The notes below the pieces were generated by a model, which ran no database searches, was not told where the DNA came from, and saw nothing but the letters and a program-made list of their open reading frames with translations. Shown piece after piece: positions 23,330 through 36,353 of a stretch of DNA of 64,000 nucleotides. Positions within the stretch are counted from its first letter, which is position 1. Each line of letters opens with the position of its first letter. The DNA is from Sulfurimonas sp. (GTDB taxonomy: Bacteria > Campylobacterota > Campylobacteria > Campylobacterales > Sulfurimonadaceae), in the NCBI GenBank assembly GCA_030949945.1, contig JAUZRZ010000062.1, positions 1-64,000 of the forward strand, read 5' to 3'. The translations under genes were made by a program, and so were the position numbers.

Positions 23330-23832
23330 ACTAAGCTCTGCAGATATAGGTACCCTTGCCAAAGAGCAGCTGTGGAGATACCCGCTGCAACTCCTGCGAT
23401 TATGTCATCACCCATAACACCTACACCACCTTTAGCTTCTCTGTCTATTCGACCGATGATAGAGGGTTTTGTAATATCGAAGTATCTAAAGAGCACAAAT
23501 GCTAAGAGTGATTGGATTAAAAAACCATTTTCTAGTTGTGTTACTTCGTTCATGGTAACACCAACTGCAGGTGCAATACTGAGTGCTAACCACATCCCTA
23601 CAAGTTCATCTATAACAATATTTTGAGAGTCATGTGTTTTACTTGCCTCTTCGTACTTGTTTATAGCTTTAATGGCTATGAGTGTGATAAGTACAGTTGC
23701 TAAAAAGAGTGTGTTTGTATCGAAGTAGATAAGGATAAGCATTCCAAGAGGCAAGGAGAGTAGTGTTCCAACTGTTCCAGGTGCTTTTGGTGCAAGCCCA
23801 CTATATCCAAGTGTTAAAAAAAACCAGTTCAT
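23326..23832 (-). CDS. pgpA: Phosphatidylglycerophosphatase A
   Basis: FLTLGYSGLAPKAPGTVGTLLSLP; IVIDELVGMWLAL; VMGDDIIAGVAAGI. Confidence 0.93.
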   Translation of the reverse strand: MNWFFLTLGYSGLAPKAPGTVGTLLSLPLGMLILIYFDTNTLFLATVLITLIAIKAINKYEEASKTHDSQNIVIDELVGMWLALSIAPAVGVTMNEVTQLENGFLIQSLLAFVLFRYFDITKPSIIGRIDREAKGGVGVMGDDIIAGVAAGISTAALWQGYLYLQSLV

Positions 23833-23840
23833 TGTTGTCC

Positions 23841-25031
23841 TTATGTGAGTGAAGATGTCTTATAAAGTTTCATAAGTTCAAGATAAAAATCTCTCTCAGT
23901 ATGCTCTTCAAGTAGACCTTTTGTAGCAAAGGTGTCATAATAAAGCTTTTCTAAGTTTTTAAACCTATCAGGATAAAGTTTTGAGAGTAAAAAAGCACTA
24001 ATCTCTTTTCTAATAAGAACGGCAGGAGGTAGTAGTCCAGCTTCAAGAAGTTGAAGTATAGAGTCAGAATGGTACGATATTTGGTTATGTTGACCATGAG
24101 GACAGGTGTTTTTACTCACAAGTGTTGTACACTGATTACAGTAAACATACTCACTTGCAATTTCAATCTCTATATCTATCCCAATAACACGGTCGATAAT
24201 TGACTTATTTGAGTTACAGTCATAAAACATTCCAAGACCTGCATGATTACGACCAATAGTGAGTCTATCACAACCATAGTTATTTGCGACAATAGCATCA
24301 AGAATAATTTCATTATAGCCTGCAAAGATATAAGAGTTTTCTAAAGGTACAATAATAACGCGATTTTTTGGTAAAAAATTATTGAGATAGTATTCTAGTG
24401 CTTCATATCTTAAATCATAAGTAATATTACTGCTAGCATAAGGCTTTAAAAGAAAAATTACGAGTAAGTCAGTACTGTCTAGCGTCTGGCGAATGAGGCG
24501 TTCATGCCCACGATGCAGAGGGTTTGCAGCCATAACTAAAGAGCTTGTATGTTTAGCATCTACTCTTTTTTTTGCATTGAGAATATCAATCTTACCCTTG
24601 TTTGGTTTTGTTTTAAGAAGTTTATACTCTCCACTAAGTGCCCAAGAACCGAGTCTTTTCATTGTAGCTTGAACACCAGGGTGTGTAGAATCATCGGTTC
24701 CATATATATGCTTGACTCTAACATGTGGGTCTATTTGAAAAGTTTCTTCTACGTGGAGGGTTGCGAACTCTTCACCCTCACATAATAAAAGAATCTCTTC
24801 TCCAACTTTTAAAGAACTAATAATCTCTTCATTCTTCTTCCCTGATGGTGCAAGTATAAATGGAAAAGGAAATGATTTTCCATTTATAAGACCAGTCTCT
24901 AGTACAAGTTTTGACTCTGCTTCAGACATAAGTTTTCTAACAGGTGCTAGTAAACCATCTGCTACAAGTTCAAGAACAGAAGCCGCTTCTTTATCTATAT
25001 AAAGTGTTTTATTTTTTCTTAATGATGTCAT
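23841..25031 (-). CDS. ATP sulfurylase (sulfate adenylyltransferase)-like protein, divergent active site
   Basis: PUA-like N domain plus ANPLHRGHERL, TIGRNHAGLG, Cys-rich CNQCTTLVSKNTCPH; next to pgpA and HP1021-like gene. Confidence 0.82.
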   Translation of the reverse strand: MTSLRKNKTLYIDKEAASVLELVADGLLAPVRKLMSEAESKLVLETGLINGKSFPFPFILAPSGKKNEEIISSLKVGEEILLLCEGEEFATLHVEETFQIDPHVRVKHIYGTDDSTHPGVQATMKRLGSWALSGEYKLLKTKPNKGKIDILNAKKRVDAKHTSSLVMAANPLHRGHERLIRQTLDSTDLLVIFLLKPYASSNITYDLRYEALEYYLNNFLPKNRVIIVPLENSYIFAGYNEIILDAIVANNYGCDRLTIGRNHAGLGMFYDCNSNKSIIDRVIGIDIEIEIASEYVYCNQCTTLVSKNTCPHGQHNQISYHSDSILQLLEAGLLPPAVLIRKEISAFLLSKLYPDRFKNLEKLYYDTFATKGLLEEHTERDFYLELMKLYKTSSLT

Positions 25032-25903
25032 ATTTTTTGCGTTTTTCCCATAGACTTTTACGACTAATACCGAGTTTTTTAGAAAGTTCTGTATCTGGAT
25101 ATTTATCTTGATAGTTCAGAACAATAAATTTTACATAATCTTCAATAGGTAAAATTTCACCCTTATCAAAAACATTATTTTCATTTTTTATTTCTAAAAC
25201 TGGATGTGCAAACTCTTCGCTATCTATCTTTTCAGTACTAGATATAATGATTTGTTTTCCTGCGATAAGTTCACAGAACTGTTTTTTATCATTTTTCTTG
25301 AGTACTTGAAAATCAATAATATAGATAAGCGTATTTTGTGGTAGCAACTCAACTTCAGCTAAAGATTTAGAATTACTAAGTGTAATAAAATGTATTGGTA
25401 AGTTGTGTTTTTGTGCATATTCAAAGGCAAAAGCATCGGAATACTTTTGAAAACTTGAGCTTACAAAAAGTGGGAGTTCTAAATTATCAAGAGGTTTTTC
25501 ATGTTGTGCATTTAAAAATGTATGTGTTAGGTACTTTTCATATGCTGCAGTACGGCGTTTTAACTTCTCATAATCTTGATAGTGATTTATTTTTCGGATA
25601 AGCTCTTCTATCATAAAAGGTTTGAGTATATAGTCTTTTGCTCCTGCTACTAGTGGTTTAGAAACAGTATCATTACTGATGTATGAAACCATAAGTATAA
25701 TGATAGAGCTTTTAAATGTCTCAATAACAGGAATAAAATCTTGTCCATTGATATTTGTAGAGAGTAGAACTAACATCATAGTTATTACTTCTAATGGCAT
25801 CTTTTGTAGAGGTACACATTTCACAAATATGACCTATCTCACCTAGTTTTGTTGCTATGCTTTGTGCTAAATAAACTTCATTTTCTATAATTAGTATCTT
25901 CAT
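25009..25903 (-). CDS. HP1021-type atypical response regulator (Asp-less receiver, Fis-like HTH; frameshifted)
   Basis: MKILIIENEVYLAQSIATKLGEIGH...NYDV-VLLSTNINGQDFIPVIETFKSSIIILMVSYISNDTVSKPLVAGAKDYILKPF...DTELSKKLGISRKSLWEKRKKYDI; adjacent to ispDF. Confidence 0.87.
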
Positions 25904-25904
25904 G

Positions 25905-27029
25905 TTATCCTATCATCTTCCAGTTAAAATATTTTAAATTTGCATTTGAAGTGACTGCAACACCTTCTTCTCTACCAACAAATCCAAGCTTTTCAGTTGT
26001 TGTTGCTTTTACATTGACTCTTGCACTATCTAGTTGAAGTATCTCAGCTATACAGATCTCATTTGCATTTTATACTTAGCAATACGAGGTTTTTGGGCTG
26101 CAATAGTTATATCAACATTTATTATTACAAAACCAAAATTGTTTAGTTTTGTAACAACTATTTTTAGTAATTCTTTGGAGTCTATACCCTTATACTTTTC
26201 ATCGTTATCAGGAAAGAGCATACCTATGTCTCCCATTCCTGCAGCACCTAAGAGTGCATCTATTAAAGAGTGTAGGGCTACATCTCCATCACTATGTGCT
26301 AAAAAGCCATACTCAGAGTCTATTTTTACACCACCTAGCCACATTTCGCCTTTTGTATCAAAGGCATGGACATCAAAACCATTGCCACTTAAAATATCAC
26401 CAGAGGGTGCATCTAAGCAGGGAATTTTATTTAAGTCTTGAATGTAAGTAATCTTATGTGCATCTTCATCACCTAAGATAAAAGTACGATTACCACCATT
26501 AGCAACAATAGCACTACTCTCATCTGTAAACTCTTCATCTGTTTGAAGTGCATCTCTTAAAACATCGGTGCGAGAGAGTTGCGGTGTCTGAACTCTTTTG
26601 ACTTTTTCTCGGTCAATTGTTTTTCCATCATACACTATTGTATCTGTTACATTAAGGTATGGCACAACTGTATCACTTTGACCTTTTTGAGCGATGATAT
26701 GCTCTAAAAACTCTTCACTCACACAAGCTCGAGCAATATCACTTACTAATACATATTTACTCTCTACTGCATTAAGTGCATTTTTCAAAGATTCTTGTCT
26801 TGTGTTGCCACCTTGGACAAAAATGATAATTTGCATAGTTCTTCATAAAAACTATATCTTGGGCTGATGAGACAATAATAATTGTTGAGAATTTTTCTGT
26901 GTTTTGGAACTTTTGTGCTACAAATTGCCACAGTGGCTTATGATTTATACGCAACCAATGCTTTTTAACACCCATAGAAAAACGGCTAGAGTTACCAGCA
27001 GATAGTAGTACCAAAGATATATCAGACAA
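25905..27029 (-). CDS. ispDF: Bifunctional 2-C-methyl-D-erythritol 4-phosphate cytidylyltransferase / MECDP synthase (frameshifted)
   Basis: [69 protein letters not shown]. Confidence 0.95.
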
Positions 27030-27211
27030 AAAAACACTCCCAACTAAAATGTGTTACAAAATTATACACTCTATAAACTTTTTGTATCTTAAAGGAAGTT
27101 TATTTATCCCCATATTTATATTAAATAAATAGATAATCTATTAACTTTAGCTTAGATTAACTTTATTTGATTATATTACGATATATTATATAATTTTACT
27201 AGGAGATATTA

Positions 27212-28637
27212 ATGAGAAGTGCATGGTTAAAAGAGCGAGAAAACGATCCCGTCAGAACACAAATGTTTTATGCGAAGAAAGGTATTATAACAGGTGAGAT
27301 GGAGTATGTTGCGAAGATTGAAGATTTATCTCCAGAATTAGTACGTAGTGAAGATTGCTCGTGGACGTATGATTATTCCTGCAAATGTAATGCATGAGTC
27401 GTTAGAGCCAATGGCTATTGGTATTGCAAGTAAGTGTAAGATAAATGCAAATATTGGTTCATCTGCAATTGCAGCTGACATCGAAGATGAAGTTGAGAAA
27501 ATGAAAGTTTCTCAAAAGTATAAAGCAGATACTGCTATGGACCTCTCAACTGGTGGAGATTTAGATGAAATCCGTAAAGCAGTTATTGGTGCTTCTAAGA
27601 TTCCTATTGGAACTGTGCCTATTTACCAAATTCTTCATGATGTTGGAAATAAAATCGAAGACCTTACTATAGAAGTAATGTTAGATGTTTTAGAGCGTCA
27701 AGCAAAACAGGGTGTTTCTTACTTTACAATTCACGCAGGTTTTTTACTAGAGACTATGCCAAACATTGCAAAACGTAAAATGGGTATCGTATCTCGTGGT
27801 GGTTCTTTAATGGCTGCATGGATGATGCACTACCATAGAGAAAATCCTTTTTATACTGCATTTGATGATATTCTTGACATTTGTGCTAAATATGATGTTT
27901 CTTTATCTCTTGGTGATTCACTTCGTCCAGGTTGTTTAGCTGATGCTTCAGATGCTGCACAACTCGGTGAGCTTAAAGTGCTTGGTGATCTTACATTAAG
28001 AGCATGGGAAAGAGATGTTCAAGTTATGGTTGAAGGACCAGGACATGTGCCTATCAACCAGATTGAGCGTAATATGAAGATTCAAAGAGAACTTTGTCAT
28101 GAAGCTCCTTTTTATATTCTAGGACCCCTAGTTACTGATATTGCAGCTGGATATGATCATATCTCTTCTGCTATCGGTGCAGCTGTAGGTGGATGGCATG
28201 GAGCAGCAATGCTTTGTTATGTAACACCAAAAGAGCACTTAGGTCTTCCAAATGCAGATGATGTACGTGAGGGAATTATCGCTTACAAAATTGCCGCTCA
28301 TGCAGCGGACATTGCAAGAGGTCGTAAAGGTGCTAGAGATATTGATGATGCTATGAGTGATGCTCGTTATACATTTGACTGGGAAAAGCAGTTTGAATAC
28401 TCTTTAGATGGTGATAGAGCTCGTGAATACCATGATGAAACTCTTCCACAAGATGTATTTAAAGAAGCTGAATTTTGTTCTATGTGTGGACCAAAATTTT
28501 GTTCTTACAAGATAACTCAAGATATTATGGATAATCCTGAAGGAATCCAGAGAATTATTGATGAGTCAAAAGCCAAAGAAGCAGAAGAAGCTAGCAGCTT
28601 TAGCATAAACCCAAACTTAAAGTACAAAATATTTTAA
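27212..28637 (+). CDS. thiC: Phosphomethylpyrimidine synthase ThiC (frameshift near 27352)
   Basis: [34 protein letters not shown]-terminal CSMCGPKFC cluster motif. Confidence 0.97.
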
Positions 28638-28702
28638 ATAAGATAATATTTGTCTTATTTAAATATGATAGTATTCAAAAAATCAATTAAAGGAAAATTT
28701 TA

Positions 28703-29881
28703 ATGACTGAAGAAATTGTAAAAACAGCATTAGCAAAAGTAATGTATCCAGGTTTTACTAAGGATATTGTAACTTTTGGTTTTGTAAAAGATATAAATAT
28801 TGATGGAACTACAGTAAACTTTACTGTAGATATTACATCAAATGCACCAGAAGTTGCACAAGAGATTAAAGATAAATCAGCAGAAGTACTAAAAGTTGCA
28901 GGAGCGACTACAGTTAACTGTAATATTCAAGCACCTGTAATACCTAAAGAGTCTTCATCTCAAGGGAAGAATATTGCACCACAAGTAAAAAACTTCTTGA
29001 TGGTAAGTTCAGGAAAAGGTGGAGTTGGAAAATCAACTACATCAGTAAATATCGCTATTGCCTTAGCTGCTCAAGGACTTAAAGTTGGTCTTTTAGATGC
29101 AGATATTTATGGTCCAAATATCCCTCGTATGGTTGGTTTAAACTGATGTTAAACCTGAAGTAACTGGAAATAAAGTACTACCTCTTAAAGCATATGGTAT
29201 TGAAATTATGTCTATGGGTTCACTTATGGATGAGGGTCAAGCTTTAATCTGGCGTGGGTCTATGATAATGAAAGCAATCTGAGCAGTTCTTGCGTGACAT
29301 TTTATGGTCAGAATTAGATGTTCTAGTTATTGATATGCCACCAGGAACTGGTGATGCTCAGCTTACTCTTGCTCAGTCTGTACCTGTTACAGCTGGTCTT
29401 ACAGTAACAACTCCACAAAGTGTTTCCTTAGATGACTCACGTCGTTCACTGGATATGTTTAAAAAATTAAATATTCCTATAGCTGGAATTGTTGAGAATA
29501 TGAGTGGATTTATCGCTCCAGATACTGGTGTTGAATATGATATTTTTGGTAAAGGAACATCCCAGCCAATGGCGGATGAGTTTGATACTAAAATAATCGC
29601 CGAAATTCCAATCGAGCCAGGTATTCGTACTGGTGGAGATGAAGGAAAACCTATTATATTTGCTAACCCAACTTCAGAGTCTGCAAAACGCTTTATCGCT
29701 GCTGCTGCTTCTGTTTGGGCAACAATTGAAGAGATTAATGCAAATGGTGGAGTTGATAACAAAGGTGTTCAGCCTACAACTCCTCCTGGTGTATCAGCTT
29801 GTTCAACTGCCTGCTCCAGCTAAAGAAGCTCCTGCAGCATCTAATGATGAAAGTTGTGGAACTGGATGTGGTTGTCACTAA
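28703..29881 (+). CDS. mrp: Mrp/NBP35-family iron-sulfur carrier ATPase (frameshifted)
   Basis: [41 protein letters not shown]; Cys-rich tail. Confidence 0.95.
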
Positions 29882-29949
29882 GACAAGCCATCAATTGCCT
29901 TCTAGGTATAAAACTAAGCCATGATTATCACTTTTTGTATATTGGATTT

Positions 29950-31813
29950 TTATCTAAAGTTCTCCATCTCGCTCATCTCTTTTGTATATTCAACAATTTT
30001 ATTTCTACCTGTTGTTTTAGCAACATATAAAGCTGTATCAGCATATTTAATACATTTCCATATAGTATCACCATCTTCAGGAAATCTTGCAATTCCTATA
30101 CTTAATGTTTTATGGATAGTTTCACCATTACCAACTTCAAAAACAAGTGCTGCAAATGCTTGGTGAATCTTTTGAGCTACCTGTAGTGCTCCTTCTTTAC
30201 TGGCATTGTGAAGCATAATAATAAACTCTTCACCACCATATCGAATTGCTAAGTCAGCTTCTCTGATACTACCTAATAGAAGTTTACCAATCTCAACTAT
30301 AACCTTATCTCCAATATCATGCCCATAAGTATCATTAACCATTTTAAAGAAATCAACATCAAGCATCATAACACTATAAGAGTTTTTTTCACGAGTAGCT
30401 TGACTCATTAAAGTATCAATAAACTCTTCTAAAAACCTTCTGTTGTAGAGACCAGTCATCGCATCACGAAGAGAAGTGTCTCTAAGTTTAGACATTAAAA
30501 TTCTTACTCTCAATAACTGGTTTAGCCGCTTCAAGGTAGTTTCGTATATTTGATATTTTAGATGTTATTGCATTGATTTTGTCTTCTGAATTACTTGTAA
30601 TTGAAATTGCTGATAGAATTTTCTTCATTGATAGTAAAAGGGATACAAGTATAGTATTGTCCATTTGCATTACAATATTGGCATAAATTAACAAACTCTG
30701 AAGATATAACATCTGTTTTTGTCCTATGTGCACGACATAAATCTGCTCTTTTATCTACTTCATCATAACATATACTTGCGGTAGCATTACTAAAGATAAG
30801 TTTTCTACTGTTTTGTAGTGTATCAATTTCATAAAAGCTAAAACTCTCTACTTTAAACTTATTCGTAAGTATATCAATAATTCTATTATAGACTACCTCT
30901 TTTGAAGCATCCCTCTCAATAGTCTTTTTAAATTTATAAATATCAGACAACTCTCCAATAATCGTTTTTGCCTCATGAAGTGGATCTGAAGAGGAGACAC
31001 AGCCCTGAGGGATAAAGGTGGAGAGATTGTATTTTATATCACCAAATGTCTCTTGCATCTTTTTAAAGAGGGTATTGAGCTGTGTAACTATCTGCTTACC
31101 ATCACCGCTAACAGTTGTGCTAAACTCATGTGTAAAGTCTCCACTGTATGCTTTTGTAATTCCCTCTTGCATGTTTGAGAAAAGTTTCATATATGGTGTG
31201 ACATAGTGGTTAATTAGGATAAGTACAATAATTATAAAAAGAATATTTATTCCAAGTATTTTTAAAATAGTAAAAAATCCCAGCACTTCGCATACTAGTA
31301 ATATCAAACTCCATACTTATAGCACCGAGTGTATCCCCATTTTTAACATCATGACAGCTAATGCAGTTCGTTCCATTGTTGTACATTGAAGCCTTGTAAG
31401 GAATAGTTACACGCAGAAGGATTTTGTCTGTATGCTCACTAACTTCAGTTATCATCTCTCCAGTTGCTAAAACTTTAGTATCTATAGCATCTCTGAGTGT
31501 TTCGTTACTAAAGCCTTTTCCATACTGTTTTACAACATTATCCGAACGTACTATCCATACGGCATGAACATCATTATAGTTATTTGAAATTTGGTTAAGA
31601 AAGTATTGGCGTTTATCCATGATACCATTTACCATATGTGCAGTCAGACCATCTTTTACAACGGCTGCAGTCATGGAGGCTTTTCTCAATTGCACCTTTT
31701 ATACTATAGTCTCTAAAATTTAAAGAGACATTGATAATAGTAGCACCACCAAGGGCAAGTAGCATAAGGGTTACAATGAAAAGTAGTTTTGACTTTGTTT
31801 GCATGAGACTCAC
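29950..31813 (-). CDS. Diguanylate cyclase with periplasmic CxxCH-containing sensor domain (frameshifted)
   Basis: READLAIRYGGEEF (I-site RxxD plus GGEEF); sensor YNNGTNCISCHDVKNGDTLGAISMEFDIT; N-terminal TM. Confidence 0.87.
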
Positions 31814-31915
31814 TTTATAGTTAGATTTCTTATAGTAAGATTTCTATTAATTAATCTTCTATAATAACAAAGAAAATCTAAAGATAGAGTGAAATATTAA
31901 AAATATAAGTAAATA

Positions 31916-33728
31916 TTATTCTACTGTTACACTTTTGGCTAAATTTCGTGGCATATCTACATCATTACCAAGTCTAACTGAAATCTCTAAAGAAAAAGTT
32001 GAAGAACAACCATCATCTCAAAAAACTCTAACATATAGTGACTACACTCATTAATTTTAATAAAATCATCCGCTTTATCAAAACCTGAGGAGCTAATTGC
32101 ACAGATAGTACTGTCTCTAGCACTTAACTCTTCGACATTTGACTTTGCTTTTTCATAGAGTAAATGTTTTGGAAGGAGGGCAATAGTGAAAAGTTCAGGG
32201 TCAGCGAGTGCAATAGGTCCATGTTTCATCTCTCCACTAGGATAACCCTCAGCATGAAGATAGGAAATCTCTTTGAGTTTTAAGGCACCCTCTAAGGCTA
32301 AAGGATAAAAAACATCTCGACCAATAAAGAAAAAACCATGACCATGTAAGTAGCGTTTTGAGAGTCTTTTTATCTTCTCATGCATATCATCATCAACCTT
32401 AACAGATGCAGGTATTTCTCTAAGAAGTTTAATCTGTTTGGCTATATCTTGAGGAGTTAAGTGAGCTATTATGTTTTGCAAGATAGAGTGCTAACATCCA
32501 AAACAGAGTTACCTGTGTTGCAAAAGCTTTGGTTGAAGCAACACCTTTTTCAACTCCAGCACGGGTTAAAACGCAAGCATCAGCTAAACGAACCATCGAA
32601 GAGTTGTCTACATTACAGATAACAAGTGTTTTTAATCCTGCAGCTTTAGCCATCTTGAGTGTTTCAAGTGTATCTGCAGTCTCCCCACTTTGAGAGATAA
32701 CTACAAAGAGTGTATCTTTTGTCATTATTGGATTTCTATATCTAAACTCAGATGCTACTTCAATAGTTGTTTTTATCTTTGCATAACGTTCAAAAAGATA
32801 TGAGGCTGTAAGGGCAGAGTGATAAGAAGTTCCACAAGCACAAAGTTTTATCTCTTTAATACCATCAAAGAGTGAGTCCTCAAGTTCATCAAATAAAATT
32901 TCATCATCACTAAGACGACCAAGAAGTGTATCTGCGATAACACTACTTTGTTCATAAATCTCTTTTTCCATAAAAAAACGAAAACCATCTTTTTGTGCAG
33001 AGAGTTTATTTGTTGAGAGTTTTACAAATTGTGCTTCTTTTTTTATATCATCCTTATCAAAAATAGCTAACTCTGTAGGTGTTACATAACCGTAGTCTCC
33101 ATCTTCAAAATAATTTACATCAGAGCACTGCCCAATAAGTGGAGTATCTGAAGAAGCAAAATATTTTTCATTTTCAGCATTGATACCTACAAGCATTGGC
33201 GAACCATGTTTTGCAAAAAAGATGGTTTCACTCTCTCCTTTGTCACAAGGAGAGTTGCATAAGCACCTTGAAGTTGAGAGATGGTTTTTTTAAAAGCTTC
33301 AAAGGCAGAGTCAGCAGTTTTGAGGTTTTTTTCAAACTGATGGACTATTACCTCTGTATCTGTTTGGCTTAAAAAAACTACTCCATCGGCTATAAGCTCT
33401 TTTTTTAACTCAGCATAATTTTCTATGATACCGTTATGAACAACATAAGACTCACTTCCTATATGAGGATGAGCATTGAGTTCAGTTGGTTTTCCATGTG
33501 TTGCCCATCTAGTATGACCAATACCAATAGCAAAACCTTGCGATATATAATTTTTGTTTTCTCTTCTAAGTTTACAAGTTTACCTATAGCTTTAAAACTA
33601 TCAAATTTACCATTTTGTAGTACTGCTATCCCAGCTGAATCATAACCACGATATTCAAGCTCTTTAAGCCCGCTTAGTAGTATCTCTTTAGAGTTCTTTT
33701 TCCCTAGGTATCCAACTATTCCACACAT
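31916..33728 (-). CDS. glmS: Glutamine--fructose-6-phosphate aminotransferase (frameshifted)
   Basis: [52 protein letters not shown]. Confidence 0.96.
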
Positions 33729-36267
33729 ATAAAATCCTTATTTGTTAACATATCATATATTAGTTGGGTATTATTACATATCTCACTCTGTTTATCCATT
33801 AAAAAGCTGTCTCTTACCTTGTATTTACTCGAATGTATCTTTGCTGTAACAATATTTATATCTAAAACATCAAAACAGTGCATAACATAAGCTAGTAATC
33901 CATTTTGGTTTTTTGTGTGTATAAGTATTTCTGCATGTGTTAAAGAGTGCTCAAAGTCTATACTAATTTCATCCCTTCTTATCACTACATCTTTAAACTT
34001 AGTCTCTTTACTCATATCAAACGCAGCAGCTATTTTATCTTCTACTAAAAAAATCTCACTCTCATCAATCTTTTGAATAAACTCTATTTTAAAATATTTT
34101 ATATCATCAAAGAGAGTAGTGATTTCCATACTTGCAACACTAATATGAGAGAGAGACGCAAGTAAATAGCCAAGGTTTAGAGGAATTTTTCTATATATTT
34201 CAATAGTTAAAGAGTCTTTATTTGTTACTGTAAAACTATACTCTTTTGTTTGACGTGCTTTTTGTGCTACTTCAATGATGTCTTGAGGGGAGCGTTTGAA
34301 AAAGAAAAGATTTGATTCTATGTTGAGTATCTTTTTTTGTAATGCCACGAGGAAGTTGTGTAAAAGTAGAAAGGTTTTGAACTCGTTTTTCTATTATGAG
34401 ACGTTTTTTAGCATCTGTAATTCTATGTCTGTTTTGAGCCACTTCAAGGGCACTTTTATATAAATCAAAAAGAAGTTTAGAGTTAAATGAGTTATATGTC
34501 TCTCCTCCTACTCCATTAATGTCAGCATAAGTTAAAATGTATAGCATATTGAGATTTTTTATATCTCCAAGCTTAGACATAAACCTATAGAGTGTTTTTT
34601 CATTATATATATTCTCTTTAAAAGCAACATTACTCATAAGTATATGGTGTTTGACAAGGATAACAGCTCTCTCTTGCATCTCTTGACTCATATGCATCTG
34701 TTTGAGAAAAGGGATAATGAGTTTAGCTCCAACCTCTGAGTGATCTTGTTTTCTTCCCTTACCAGTATCGTGAAAAAGTGTAGTGATCTTTACAATGAGT
34801 TTTTCATCTTCACTAAGCTCATCATGAAGTAGTTCAATAAAAGTTTCTTTTATATTTTCAAGTGATTTTATGCACTCAAGTGAGTGAATATCTACAGGGT
34901 AGTGGTGGTACCCATCAAACTGAGGCATATGAAGTACTTTTCTAAAGTTACCAAAAAGTTCGTGAAGAATCCCTGCATCATAAAATAGTTTTAAAAAACA
35001 GTAAGTATGTCTTCTCTTGAGAAGTTGTTTAAGTAGAGCATAAGTACTTTGACTCAAGGGGTGTGAAATTTTACTGTATGTTAGATTTGATAATACCCCA
35101 GAGTCAAATTTATAGTTTTTATCTTCAAGTGTGAGGAGAAGTTTTAAGAGTTCATTATTGTGATGAATTTTTTGTTTATATGAAATATAGACACGACCTC
35201 CAAATGTATAAAGTCCTTTAGCTATACGACTTTGTCTTAGTTTTGTTATCATTTTTTCATCATAGAGATAGGGTCTAATCATTTTTTTTGTAAATATACG
35301 GGTAAAGTTGTCTATTCTCCAACCTGCTGCAATGACCTTTGTGGCAAGTTTTATCTGGTCTTTAAATCCAAGCATCTTAGCAACACTAGGAATATACTCT
35401 AGTCGGAGTGTGTCTTCTTGCTTATTTGTGATGAGATGCAAGGCACTTCTCACTCGAAACATCAACTCCAAAGAGATTCTAAACTCTTTGTATGAGGCTT
35501 CACTATAGACGACACCAACAAGTTCTTTGATGTTGTCAACACCATAAATAGTATGTGCAATCCAATACAGAAGTTGTGTATCACGAAGTCCCCCAACACT
35601 CTCTTTTATATTTGGCTCCATTGAGATAGGATACTTTTTACGGCGAACTTGAGCCTCTTGTACTTTAGCAATCAAAAATTCTTTTTGATTATGGAGTCTT
35701 ATTTTTGTGAGTTGTCGCTGTGTTTCTTGCCAAGTAAAGGCAGAGCCGATGATAAGACGCGACTCCATTAAAGAGGTGCGAATCGTTTGGTCTTCATTTG
35801 CTGCACGGAAAAAGATCGCTAGTTTCATGTACACGATGACCTAGTTTTAAACCAGCATCAAGGGCGAGATAAAACAGTTTTTCTATGATGAGTTTAACAT
35901 TGTAACCCTCTATATCCTCATAGACTATGAGTAGGTCAATATCACTATGAACACAGAGTTGTTCACGTCCATAACTACCAAGTGCAACAATAGCAACAGG
36001 AATAGAACTTCTCATTGGCAAATAGTCACCAAAAAGACGTCGCAGTACTGTTTTATACATAAGTGATATTATAGAATCTAGTTTTTTGGTGTGTTGTACA
36101 AGAAAATCTTTTCCTTGATTTCTTTCAAACAAAAAAGGAAGAGACTCTTTATACTCATTAATGTAGCGTTTAAAAAGCTTACTGAGTTCAAAGTCAGTTG
36201 CATTTGTACCAATAATATTTTCAATCTCAGGGGTAGGTTCATATCTTAATTCTCTTTTAAGTGTCAA
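33716..36267 (-). CDS. glnD: PII uridylyltransferase / HD-domain nucleotidyltransferase (frameshifted)
   Basis: [61 protein letters not shown]-terminal ACT-like region. Confidence 0.93.
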
Positions 36268-36353
36268 AGCACTTATATATTTTGCTTATTATAGTATAGT
36301 TATTCTAAACACGATATAATCTGAAAAATTTAATGAATTTAATGGAATGAAAT

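Noticed and set aside
27052-27058. TGTTACA resembling an HP1021 box in the ispDF/thiC gap
   Set aside because: A single degenerate 7-mer is expected by chance many times in 64 kb of low-GC DNA.
27030-27211. TPP riboswitch (THI element) upstream of thiC
   Set aside because: No CTGAGA...ACCTGA-type conserved core seen; the leader is AT-rich.
27721-27760. Additional AAACGCAG-like sites (TCACGCAG at about 27732, AAACGCAA at about 32572 and 40737, AAACGCAT at about 18145 and 46214, ACACGCAG at about 31411 and 59043)
   Set aside because: Inexact; excluded from the motif count so that enrichment refers only to the exact octamer.
21892-29881. Programmed frameshifting as explanation for split pyk, thiC, mrp
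   Set aside because: Breaks lack a shared slippery heptamer or pseudoknot and occur in many unrelated genes; single-base sequencing indels are simpler.
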